Of a stretch of 63,183 nt of DNA, positions 42,092 through 49,219 are shown one piece after another. The notes beneath the pieces are model-generated. The model had not been told where the DNA came from, did no database searches, and was given only the letters and a program-made list of their open reading frames with translations. Source of the stretch: Fen-999 sp044220545 (GTDB lineage: Bacteria > Pseudomonadota > Gammaproteobacteria > Burkholderiales > Rhodocyclaceae); the NCBI GenBank assembly GCA_044220545.1, contig JBGAQX010000019.1, positions 1-63,183 of the forward strand, in the 5' to 3' direction. Position numbers and translations under genes: made by a program. The first letter of the stretch is position 1, and every line of letters starts with the position of its first letter.

Positions 42092-43126
42092 CTACCGCAC
42101 GGCGGTATTGGCGACGTACCAGTCCATCGCCTCGCGCAAACCTTGTTGAATCCGATAGTCGGGCTCATAGCCCAACAGGGTGCGCGCCTTGGTGATGTCG
42201 GCCAGTGAATGACGGACATCGCCGGCCCGAAAATCACGATAGCTGGGCGAGAAGCCGGCCAGATGCGGAAAACGTGGTGCCAGCAGGACACGGATGGCCT
42301 CGAACAATTCGTTCAGGCTCGTCCGGTCGCCGACGGCGACGTTGTAGACCTGGTTGACGGCATCGGTATTGGTCGTGGTCGCGGCGAGCAGATTGGCCTG
42401 CACGGCATTGGCGATGTAGCAGAAATCCCGGCTGGTCTGGCCGTCGCCGTTGATCCATACCGCTTCACCGGCCATCATCGCCGCGGTCCATTTCGGCACC
42501 ACGGCGGCGTAGGCACCGTTCGGGTCCTGGCGCTGACCAAAGATGTTGAAATAGCGCAGGCCAATGGTCAGGAAGCCATAGACACGGGCGAACACATCGG
42601 CATACTGTTCATTCACCAGCTTGGTCACGGCATAGGGCGACAGCGGCTTGCCGATGTGATCTTCCACCTTGGGCAAGCCCGGATGATCGCCGTAAGTAGA
42701 ACTCGACGCGGCATAGACGAAGCGCTTGACCTTGGCATCGCGGGCGGCGACCAGCATGTTGAGAAAGCCGTCGATGTTGGTCGAATTGGTGGTGATCGGA
42801 TCTTCCAGCGAGCGAGGAACCGAACCGAGCGCCGCCTGATGCAGCACGAAATCGGCCCCGGCGCAGGCGGCATGGCAATCGTCGATCCGCCGGATGTCGC
42901 CTTTGATGAAGTGGAAGCGCTCCCACTGCGCGGGGCTCACCAAGGCTTGGACCTGGTCGAGGTTGTATTGATAGCCGGTAGCGAAATTGTCCAGGCCAAC
43001 GACTTGCTGGTCGAGCTTCAGCAGGGTTTCGAGCAAGTTGCTGCCAATGAAGCCGGCGACGCCCGTCACCAGCCAGCAACGGCTCTCCCCCCGCAAGTGG
43101 GCTTGTAGGTGTTCGTAGGATGTCAT
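42092..43126 (-). CDS. UDP-N-acetylhexosamine 4-epimerase, WbpP/TviC type
   Basis: A 344-residue short-chain dehydrogenase/epimerase with LVTGVAGFIGSNLLETLL, the catalytic serine/threonine region AASSSTYGDHPGLPKVED and YAVTKLVNEQY. The longer N terminus (MTSYEHLQAHLRGESRCW before the Rossmann motif) and residues such as YNIFGQRQDP-type sequence (RYFNIFGQRQDPNGAYAAV) are those of WbpP/WbgU/TviC enzymes interconverting UDP-GlcNAc and UDP-GalNAc and their uronates. It follows the dehydrogenase gene by 6 bp, the usual pair for UDP-GalNAcA synthesis. Confidence 0.87.
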   Translation of the reverse strand: MTSYEHLQAHLRGESRCWLVTGVAGFIGSNLLETLLKLDQQVVGLDNFATGYQYNLDQVQALVSPAQWERFHFIKGDIRRIDDCHAACAGADFVLHQAALGSVPRSLEDPITTNSTNIDGFLNMLVAARDAKVKRFVYAASSSTYGDHPGLPKVEDHIGKPLSPYAVTKLVNEQYADVFARVYGFLTIGLRYFNIFGQRQDPNGAYAAVVPKWTAAMMAGEAVWINGDGQTSRDFCYIANAVQANLLAATTTNTDAVNQVYNVAVGDRTSLNELFEAIRVLLAPRFPHLAGFSPSYRDFRAGDVRHSLADITKARTLLGYEPDYRIQQGLREAMDWYVANTAVR

Positions 43127-43132
43127 CGACGA

Positions 43133-44419
43133 TCAGGGGCGCCAGATCTCGCGTCCGGCATGTCGGATGGCCACGGGGTCGTAGGCCGACTTGACGTCGA
43201 CGAACAGGCCGCCTGACTTGAGCTTGCCGAGAATCTCCGCCAAGGGCATGGCCAGGTACTGCCGGTGCGCGACCGCCGCGACGATGGCATCCGCATCGGC
43301 CGGCAAGTCACCCCACTGCCGCAACCCGATGCCATATTCGTGCTGGGCTTCCGGCGCCTCGGCGATGGGATCGTGCACAGACACCGCGCAGCCGTAGTCC
43401 TGTAGCTCGCGCACCAGATCGGCCACCTTGGAATTGCGCAGGTCCGGGCAGTTTTCCTTGAAGGTCAGCCCCAACACAATCACCTTGGCACCCTTCACCG
43501 TACCGCCACCGCGGATCAGGCCCTTGATGGTCTGCTGGGCAATGTAGGCGGCCATGCCGTCGTTGATGCGCCGACCGGCCAGGATCACCTCCGGATGGTA
43601 GCCGAGCATCTCGGCCTTATGCGTCAGGTAGTAGGGATCGACGCCGATGCAGTGACCGCCGACCAGGCCAGGCCGGAAGGGCAGGAAATTCCACTTGGTG
43701 CCGGCCGCCTGCAGGACCTCGAGCGTGTCGATGCCCAGACGGCCGAAGATGATCGACAGTTCGTTCATGAGCGCGATATTGAGGTCGCGCTGCGTGTTCT
43801 CGATCACCTTTGCCGCCTCGCCCACCTTGATGGAACTGGCGCGATGGACACCGGCGGCGATCACCGAGCCATACAGTTCCGCCACGGCATCCAGCGTGGC
43901 GGCATCGTCGCCGGAAACCACCTTGACGATCTTGGTGATGGTCCGTTCCTTGTCGCCGGGATTCACCCGCTCGGGCGAGTAGCCAACGTGAAAATCCCGC
44001 ATCCACTTCATGCCGGAATGCTTCTCCAGCAGCGGGATGCAAACCTCTTCCGTCGCGCCAGGATAGACCGTGGATTCGTACACCACCACGGCACCCTTCT
44101 TCATGTGCTGCCCAACGATGGTCGAGGCACCGACCAGAGGCGAGAAATCGGGAATATGTGCTTCGTCGACCGGCGTCGGCACGGCAATGATGATGAAATC
44201 GGCCTTTGCCAGGCTTGCCGGGTCGGTCGACACCGAGAGCCTCGTCGCGGCCTTCAAGTCTTCCGTGCTGACTTCACCGGTCGGGTCAACGAATTTCTTG
44301 TAGTTGGCAACCTTCGTCTCGGACAGGTCAAAGCCGATCGTTTCGAACTTCTTGCCGAACTCAACCGCCAAGGGCAGGCCGACGTAACCTAATCCACAGA
44401 CTCCGACAACATGCGACAT
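43133..44419 (-). CDS. Nucleotide-sugar dehydrogenase, WbpO/TviB type
   Basis: A 428-residue NAD-dependent UDP-HexNAc 6-dehydrogenase: VVGVCGLGYVGLPLAVEFGKKF, AVPTPVDEAHIPDFSPL, ESTVYPGATEEVC, Lys-containing KVGEAAKVIENTQRDLNIALMNE and the catalytic Cys loop PGLVGGHCIGVDPYYLTHKAE. It oxidises C6 in two steps to give the uronate. An AAGGAA ribosome site precedes the ATG. Together with the downstream epimerase it supplies an acidic amino sugar for a surface polysaccharide. Confidence 0.9.
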   Translation of the reverse strand: MSHVVGVCGLGYVGLPLAVEFGKKFETIGFDLSETKVANYKKFVDPTGEVSTEDLKAATRLSVSTDPASLAKADFIIIAVPTPVDEAHIPDFSPLVGASTIVGQHMKKGAVVVYESTVYPGATEEVCIPLLEKHSGMKWMRDFHVGYSPERVNPGDKERTITKIVKVVSGDDAATLDAVAELYGSVIAAGVHRASSIKVGEAAKVIENTQRDLNIALMNELSIIFGRLGIDTLEVLQAAGTKWNFLPFRPGLVGGHCIGVDPYYLTHKAEMLGYHPEVILAGRRINDGMAAYIAQQTIKGLIRGGGTVKGAKVIVLGLTFKENCPDLRNSKVADLVRELQDYGCAVSVHDPIAEAPEAQHEYGIGLRQWGDLPADADAIVAAVAHRQYLAMPLAEILGKLKSGGLFVDVKSAYDPVAIRHAGREIWRP

Positions 44420-44464
44420 AGCTATTCCTTGGCAGAAAATGATTGGCGACGTCGATTGTAGCGC

Positions 44465-44547
44465 GTCGTATTCTTTCCGACTGTGCCAGGTAGCGGAGAT
44501 ACCATCGAATGTCTACAGGGTGTCGACATTCTTTACAGAATCGCGAC
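44465..44547. promoter_or_regulatory. Paired dyad/direct-repeat elements, candidate enhancer sites for PrsR
   Basis: Two copies of GTCG followed after 1-2 bp by ATTCTTT occur at 44465-44475 and 44522-44534. The first continues into CGAC (44478-44481). The second forms an interrupted palindrome GTCG-N2-ATTCT-N4-AGAAT-N2-CGAC (44522-44547; 10 of 13 pairs match). A further inverted pair GAATGTC/GACATTC spans 44507-44531. They lie about 75-160 bp ahead of a sigma-54 promoter, the usual enhancer distance. Assignment to PrsR is inference. Confidence 0.5.
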
Positions 44548-44622
44548 TAGTCCCGGATTACATGACCACCACCATCAATCAATTTATTGTTTTTTATGCA
44601 TTTTCTTGCATTTCCGCATCCA

Positions 44623-44638
44623 TGGCGCAATAATTGCG
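44623..44638 (+). promoter_or_regulatory. Predicted sigma-54 (RpoN) promoter
   Basis: TGGCGC-N5-TTGCG matches the consensus TGGCAC-N5-TTGCW, including the invariant GG (44624-44625) and GC (44636-44637) at correct spacing. Transcription would start near 44649, about 89 nt before the small exported protein gene. The surrounding 44560-44640 stretch is strongly AT-rich for this genome. The 318 bp between 44419 and 44738 hold no gene. Confidence 0.65.
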
Positions 44639-44737
44639 TACCTACCCATTGATGAATTGCGCGATAGCGGTCGGAAGCACTTTTCTGGAGTAGCGCCGGT
44701 CCGTTTCAGCTAGTCCTTGCGACTAAAGAGGGATGCC

Positions 44738-45226
44738 ATGTCAGACATTGAATCCAAGAAACTGCAACGCCGGGCGTTGGTTAAGGCCGTTGCGGCCGCG
44801 CCGGTGGTGTTCACCCTGCCGAGTGGAGCTGCGCTCGCCACCACCAGTCTTACCTGCGCCGACAAGAGTAAGTTGGATACCAACACCCCTCGCCCAAGAA
44901 TAAGCACCACTACGGATAAGTGGGTACGGTATCGCGTCGAGAAGATCTCCTTTGTGTCGCAAGGACAAAAGATCGGCTTCGTTTTGAATAACAATTACTA
45001 TTCCGTCGCAAGTGGCGTTGCGACGCTGGTCACTGGCAATATTAGTAATGTGGCACAGACTGGCCAGCATTATTATCTACTGGTCGATTATGACGCTTAC
45101 AAGAGTGGCTCGTCGGTCATCGCATCCGCCTATCCGGCTGACAGCAGCATAACCAATCCGATTGCCGGAGGCTCATGCTGGGCGTCTTTGACCGGCGTGA
45201 CACCCAACCCTGGCAACTTCCTGTAA
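44738..45226 (+). CDS. Small exported protein with twin-arginine-like signal, first gene of the HprK-related cassette
   Basis: A 162-residue protein of unknown function. The N terminus (KKLQRRALVKAVAAAP, RR at 11-12, Lys16) resembles a Tat signal; a likely cleavage follows ALA at residue 34. The mature 128 residues are rich in Ser/Thr/Asn/Tyr and contain two cysteines (Cys40 and Cys147). There is no C-terminal PEP-CTERM motif or membrane helix. GAGGGA precedes the ATG by a good distance. Its base composition is clearly lower in G+C than neighbours. It is 6 bp from the PqqD-like gene, so it is the candidate substrate of the cassette enzymes. No homologue recognised. Confidence 0.75.
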   Translation: MSDIESKKLQRRALVKAVAAAPVVFTLPSGAALATTSLTCADKSKLDTNTPRPRISTTTDKWVRYRVEKISFVSQGQKIGFVLNNNYYSVASGVATLVTGNISNVAQTGQHYYLLVDYDAYKSGSSVIASAYPADSSITNPIAGGSCWASLTGVTPNPGNFL

Positions 45227-45232
45227 GGCTCG

Positions 45233-45511
45233 GTGCGTATCGATCCCCTTGGCGGTGGCGGCAAACGGGTGACAATGAGGCGTCTTGGCGACGCCTCAGT
45301 CGTTTTTGACGCGTCCACTTGGCAGACTCACCTGCTTCCACCGGCGGCCACCGTCGTTGCCGATGTAATCGGCGAGCTCGTCGCGAATGGTACGTTTTCA
45401 GGTGAGGCGTTGCGGATAGCTCTGCGGGAGGACCTGGAATTGGATCCGGACTCCCCGGAGATCATGGAACTCTTGCGCATGTTGGGTGAGATTGGCATCC
45501 TGCCTGAATGA
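45233..45511 (+). CDS. PqqD-like peptide chaperone of the HPr-rel-A type
   Basis: A 92-residue protein resembling PqqD/RRE domains, which bind leader peptides and present them to modifying enzymes: ASVVFDASTWQTHLLPPAATVVADVIGELVANG followed by a helical part (EIMELLRMLGEIGILPE). The GTG at 45233 is preceded by AAGG. Its stop overlaps the kinase gene (ATGA). Annotated relatives are called HPr-rel-A system PqqD family peptide chaperones. The extended N terminus (MRIDPLGGGGKRVTMRRLG) may contain a later start at ATG 45275. Confidence 0.75.
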   Translation: MRIDPLGGGGKRVTMRRLGDASVVFDASTWQTHLLPPAATVVADVIGELVANGTFSGEALRIALREDLELDPDSPEIMELLRMLGEIGILPE

Positions 45512-46446
45512 ATCGTTTCGCAGGAAGAGTCGGCGACATCCCCATTGAAGGTTTCAACCGGCACTTCCCTGGCGGCCGATTTGTTATCGACTATGGCGCC
45601 TGCAAGGTAGCCCTGGCATCAGGGGTCGAGGAGTGGAAGCCAGCATTCCACAGGGTTTACGGCAATTTCCCAATCCTGCGCGAAAGCGAGTTCGCCGACT
45701 TTCACGTGCGACTGTTTCCCGGCCCCGGATTACGCCGCCTGATTCGTCCCACGGTCAGATTCAGTATCGACGGAGTGGAGCCATTTGATCCATTTCCTCG
45801 GCGCAGCGCCCTGCCCCTCTATGAGTGGGGAGTGAACTGGTGCTTCGCACAGCGATTCAACCAATTCGTCCTGCTGCACGCAGGTACCCTGGCTCTGGGT
45901 GACCGCGCAGTGGTCATGGCCGCCACGCCCGGTTCAGGCAAGAGCACCTTGTCCGCCGCCATGATGCTGCGCGGCTTTCGGCTACTCTCGGACGAATTTG
46001 GTGTTCTCGATCCCACGAGCGGCCTCTTGCTGCCGATGCTGAAGCCCGTGGCACTGAAGAACCGTTCCATCGACGTAATCCAGGACTTTTCCGACCAAGC
46101 GATCATCGGCCCCACCTTCCTCGGAACGCGCAAGGGCGACGTGGCGCATCTGGCCCCCGACATCGCCAGTGTCGATGCCGCCAACGCAAGCGCCCGACCG
46201 CGAACAATCATTTTCCCCCGCTATCAAGATGGGGCTCGGCTGGAGCTGCTGCCTCAGCCGCCAGAACAGGCGTTCACCCGGCTGGCCTTCAACAGCTTCA
46301 ACTATGCTCTGCTGGGACCCATCTCTTTTGCCGCGGTCGCCAACATGGCGGAACACTGTCCGGCGTACCAATTGACCTATGGCAACCTCGAAGAAGCGGT
46401 GGCCTGCCTGCGAAATCTACTCAGCGAAGGCCAGGACGAACCTTGA
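45508..46446 (+). CDS. HprK-related kinase A
   Basis: A 312-residue P-loop protein related to HPr kinase/phosphorylase. The conserved LLHAGTLA is followed by Walker A ATPGSGKST (about 139-147) and the LLSDEFGVLD acidic segment that forms the Walker B/catalytic site of HprK-type kinases. The N-terminal 100 residues are specific to this subfamily. No HPr or PTS gene is nearby, so the target is not likely HPr; HprK-like kinases also phosphorylate lasso-peptide precursors. It is coupled to genes on both sides by 4-bp overlaps. Confidence 0.78.
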   Translation: MNRFAGRVGDIPIEGFNRHFPGGRFVIDYGACKVALASGVEEWKPAFHRVYGNFPILRESEFADFHVRLFPGPGLRRLIRPTVRFSIDGVEPFDPFPRRSALPLYEWGVNWCFAQRFNQFVLLHAGTLALGDRAVVMAATPGSGKSTLSAAMMLRGFRLLSDEFGVLDPTSGLLLPMLKPVALKNRSIDVIQDFSDQAIIGPTFLGTRKGDVAHLAPDIASVDAANASARPRTIIFPRYQDGARLELLPQPPEQAFTRLAFNSFNYALLGPISFAAVANMAEHCPAYQLTYGNLEEAVACLRNLLSEGQDEP

Positions 46447-47552
46447 TCAGCAATCGGCTTGCCGAAAATGCCGCCACCCCGCTGCTATCGGTGTTGCGCG
46501 ATATCGAGACGGCGCTCGCGCTGACGTTGCGCGAATGGGAGACTGTTGTCCGCCTCGGTCGACAGGCACGCCTCCTTGGCCTGCTCGGAGCTCGCTTGCA
46601 AGATCGGGATGACCTATGGGGGCACGTTCCACTCCCGGTGCGGGGTCATCTGCAATCGGCCCTCAACTACTCCGCCCATCGCACACAAATGGTCAACATC
46701 GAGTTGGCGGCCATTGCCAAGGTTCTGCCAGAGGGGCTACCCGTGGTAGTGCTCAAGGGCGCTGCCTATATCTTGCAGTCCCAAGAATTCTCCCGGGGCC
46801 GAATTCCCAACGACGTCGATATTCTTGTCGCGAGGAAGGATCTGGATGCGGCCGAATCGGCGCTACTCGCCGCCGGCTGGCGCTTCCAAGCGGCCGATGC
46901 CTATGCCGAACGCTACTACCGCGAGTGGAGCCACGAACTGCCGCCAATGCGGTTTCCAGGTCATGCCCTGGAGATTGATCTGCACCACACCATTTCCCCC
47001 GTGACCAGCCGGATACGTCCGAACAACGACCTGCTCTTCTCGGGGACACAAGCGGTCTGCGGCTCCAGATTCCTCACCCTGCACCCCGGTGACCAGATCA
47101 TCCACGCTGCGATCCATCTGTTTCAGGATTCGGAGCTCTCCGGCCGACTGCGAGACCTGATCGACTTCTCCGGATTGCTCACAAGCGCGATCCGAAGCGA
47201 TACTGACTGGGACGAACTGGTGTGTCGAGCCAGAGAGCACGGTGCCTCCGACACACTGTGGTACGCGCTGCATTTTGTTCAGCAATGGCTCGGTACCCAT
47301 ATACCAGCCGACCTGACGCTGGTTGCCCCGCCTGCCTGGCGCGTTCGCGCCATGGATTGGATGGTTTCCCGCATCATGGCCCCCGTGCTCCCGGGGAGCC
47401 AAACGGGATTGCCCCACCGCATTGCATCCAGCCTGGGCGTGATCCGCTACCACTGGTTGAGGATGCCGCCTGGACTACTCATCAGGCACTCGGCCCATAA
47501 GGCCTGGCGCTCTGTCGTTGACGCCGGCGTCAAGGCCGAACAACCCAGGTAG
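46443..47552 (+). CDS. Nucleotidyltransferase family protein (NTP_transf_5 type)
   Basis: A 369-residue protein with a Pol-beta-like nucleotidyltransferase core. Residues 100-130 read PVVVLKGAAYIL...GRIPNDVDILVARKD, with the DxD pair Asp124/Asp126, and a third carboxylate Asp179 in HALEIDLHHTI, so the metal site looks intact. A helical C-terminal half follows (HPGDQIIHAAIHLFQDSEL). The start is TTG at 46443, overlapping the kinase stop. This family travels with PqqD-like and HprK-like genes in peptide-modifying and exosortase-linked loci. It ends 5 bp from a convergent protease gene. Confidence 0.78.
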   Translation: MISNRLAENAATPLLSVLRDIETALALTLREWETVVRLGRQARLLGLLGARLQDRDDLWGHVPLPVRGHLQSALNYSAHRTQMVNIELAAIAKVLPEGLPVVVLKGAAYILQSQEFSRGRIPNDVDILVARKDLDAAESALLAAGWRFQAADAYAERYYREWSHELPPMRFPGHALEIDLHHTISPVTSRIRPNNDLLFSGTQAVCGSRFLTLHPGDQIIHAAIHLFQDSELSGRLRDLIDFSGLLTSAIRSDTDWDELVCRAREHGASDTLWYALHFVQQWLGTHIPADLTLVAPPAWRVRAMDWMVSRIMAPVLPGSQTGLPHRIASSLGVIRYHWLRMPPGLLIRHSAHKAWRSVVDAGVKAEQPR

Positions 47553-47557
47553 TTGGG

Positions 47558-48322
47558 TCAACGAGAGTTGTTCAGCAGGTCCCTGAGAAAATTTCCAGGA
47601 ATCGCATAGCTGATCCCGGAAGGGTGACTAAGCGCCGCCTCTTTTGTCCCCTTCACCAACACCATGTTGATGACGCCGATCACTTCACCGGTCTCCACAT
47701 CGAACAGTGGCCCACCACTATTGCCAGGATACGCGGTCCCGTCGAGCTGAAAGATGTCGAAGCTGCCGCTCTTCAGGCGGCGGATGACGTTTTCCTTGAG
47801 CTGCTGGGCGTTACCGCTGGGCAGGGCGATGGGCGTAATCGCCGAAACCATGCCCCGGTGGGTTACCGGCGAAAACCCGAGCGCACCACCAATCGGAAAG
47901 CCGGTGAACGCAATGGTCTGGCCTTCCTTGACCGTGCCGGAATCGCGCAAGGTCAATGCCGGCAGGGCCGGTCCGTCGATACGCAGCAGCGCCAGATCGT
48001 GTGATTTGTCGAGCGCCAAGACGCTCGCGGACCGCATGCGCTGTTCCGACGTGGAACCCGGCACCTGCACAATGATCGAGGCGAGTTCTCCCCCTTCATT
48101 CTGGTCGATGACGACATGCGCATTGGTCGCGACGATACGGCCGTCGCCGACAACAAAGCCGGTGCCACGAAGTTTCAACGGCGGGCTATCGAGTTTCTTG
48201 TAGGTGCCAACCATCACGACCGAAGGCTTGACCCTGGCTATGGCATCCACCAGGTCGGCACGCACCGGGAAGCTTGCCAAGAATGCGAGCCCGGCGAACA
48301 CCAGTAGGAATCTGGCAGTCAC
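47558..48322 (-). CDS. Exported trypsin-like serine protease (DegP-like domain, no PDZ)
   Basis: A 254-residue secreted protease. Signal peptide MTARFLLVFAGLAFLASFPVRA. The triad is His69 (VATNAHVV), Asp109 (DKSHDLALL) and Ser202 (AYPGNSGGPL). No PDZ domain follows, so it resembles the protease core of DegP/HtrA only. It overlaps the transglycosylase gene upstream by 4 bp and probably lies on the prsK-prsR-prsT transcript. A role in envelope protein turnover or maturation near the polysaccharide machinery is inferred. Confidence 0.85.
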   Translation of the reverse strand: MTARFLLVFAGLAFLASFPVRADLVDAIARVKPSVVMVGTYKKLDSPPLKLRGTGFVVGDGRIVATNAHVVIDQNEGGELASIIVQVPGSTSEQRMRSASVLALDKSHDLALLRIDGPALPALTLRDSGTVKEGQTIAFTGFPIGGALGFSPVTHRGMVSAITPIALPSGNAQQLKENVIRRLKSGSFDIFQLDGTAYPGNSGGPLFDVETGEVIGVINMVLVKGTKEAALSHPSGISYAIPGNFLRDLLNNSR

Positions 48323-49212
48323 ATCAGGCGCACGCGGATGCGCGGCAACTCGGGAGACGGCTCGACCACCGACGGGTCGTATGGGTGCTCTTCAACGGTG
48401 AACAGTTCACGTATCCGCTTCACGTAACCGCGTGTCTCGGCGAACGGCGGAATACCCCGAAACCGGTTCACCGCCCCCTCGCCCGCGTTGTAGGCGGCCG
48501 CGACCAAGGCCACGTTGCCCTTGAAGTAGGCCAGCAGCCAGCGCAGATAAGCTAATCCGCCGCGCACGTTTTGTTCCGGATCGAACGGCTTTTTGACATT
48601 GAAACGCACGGCGGTGTCGGGAATCAGTTGCATCAGACCCTGGGCATTCTTGGTCGATACCGCCAGTGGATCGAAATTGCTCTCCGCCCGAATCACCGCC
48701 ATGGCCAGCCGGGGCGAAACGCCGAACTGGGGCGCCAGCTTGCGTACCAGCTCGATCACCTTCTGCTGGGCGGGCGTGATATTCTCGAAGGCGATTTCTT
48801 CTTCGCTCGGTTCGATCTTCTCTTCGACAATCATGCACGGCGGTACCGGCGCCACATCGGTACCGACACGACGCAGCATGCGCTCGGCGTCGCCGTTGCC
48901 CTGCCGCGCCGCAAGAGCAAAGAACGTCGCCGCCAGCGCATCATCGCGCCGGACGCCCCGGCCGTTGGCGTGGATCCACCCGAGGCGGTACTGGGCCTCC
49001 GCATCGCCGAGCCGCGCCGCTTCACAATACAACTGGACCGCGCGCTCGACGTTGCGCGGCACACCCTCGCCATGCTCGAGGGACAAAGCCTCCGCGCGCA
49101 GATCGGCGAACCGCTCGGGATCGCCACATATCTCGGCGCGAGCGCCACCGCTACACAGAAGCAGTGCCGCGACGATCAGTCTCGTGGCAACGAAGCTCTC
49201 GCCCGAGGACAA
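48319..49212 (-). CDS. Exported lytic transglycosylase with N-terminal Sel1-like repeats
   Basis: A 297-residue protein: signal peptide (IVAALLLCSGGARA), Sel1-like repeats at about 45-110 (YCEAARLGDAEAQYRLGWIHANGRGV), then an SLT domain at about 150-280 with catalytic Glu in AVIRAESNFDPLAVS, GLMQLIP and YNAGEGAVNRF. It cleaves peptidoglycan, perhaps to open the wall for an envelope-spanning complex. No ATG fits; TTG at 49212, 7 bp after prsT, is the most likely start. Confidence 0.83.
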   Translation of the reverse strand: MSSGESFVATRLIVAALLLCSGGARAEICGDPERFADLRAEALSLEHGEGVPRNVERAVQLYCEAARLGDAEAQYRLGWIHANGRGVRRDDALAATFFALAARQGNGDAERMLRRVGTDVAPVPPCMIVEEKIEPSEEEIAFENITPAQQKVIELVRKLAPQFGVSPRLAMAVIRAESNFDPLAVSTKNAQGLMQLIPDTAVRFNVKKPFDPEQNVRGGLAYLRWLLAYFKGNVALVAAAYNAGEGAVNRFRGIPPFAETRGYVKRIRELFTVEEHPYDPSVVEPSPELPRIRVRLM

Positions 49213-49219
49213 CCAATCA

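Noticed and set aside
45150..45226. PEP-CTERM sorting signal at the end of the small exported protein
   Set aside because: The C terminus has no PEP motif, no hydrophobic helix and no basic tail; it is not an exosortase substrate.
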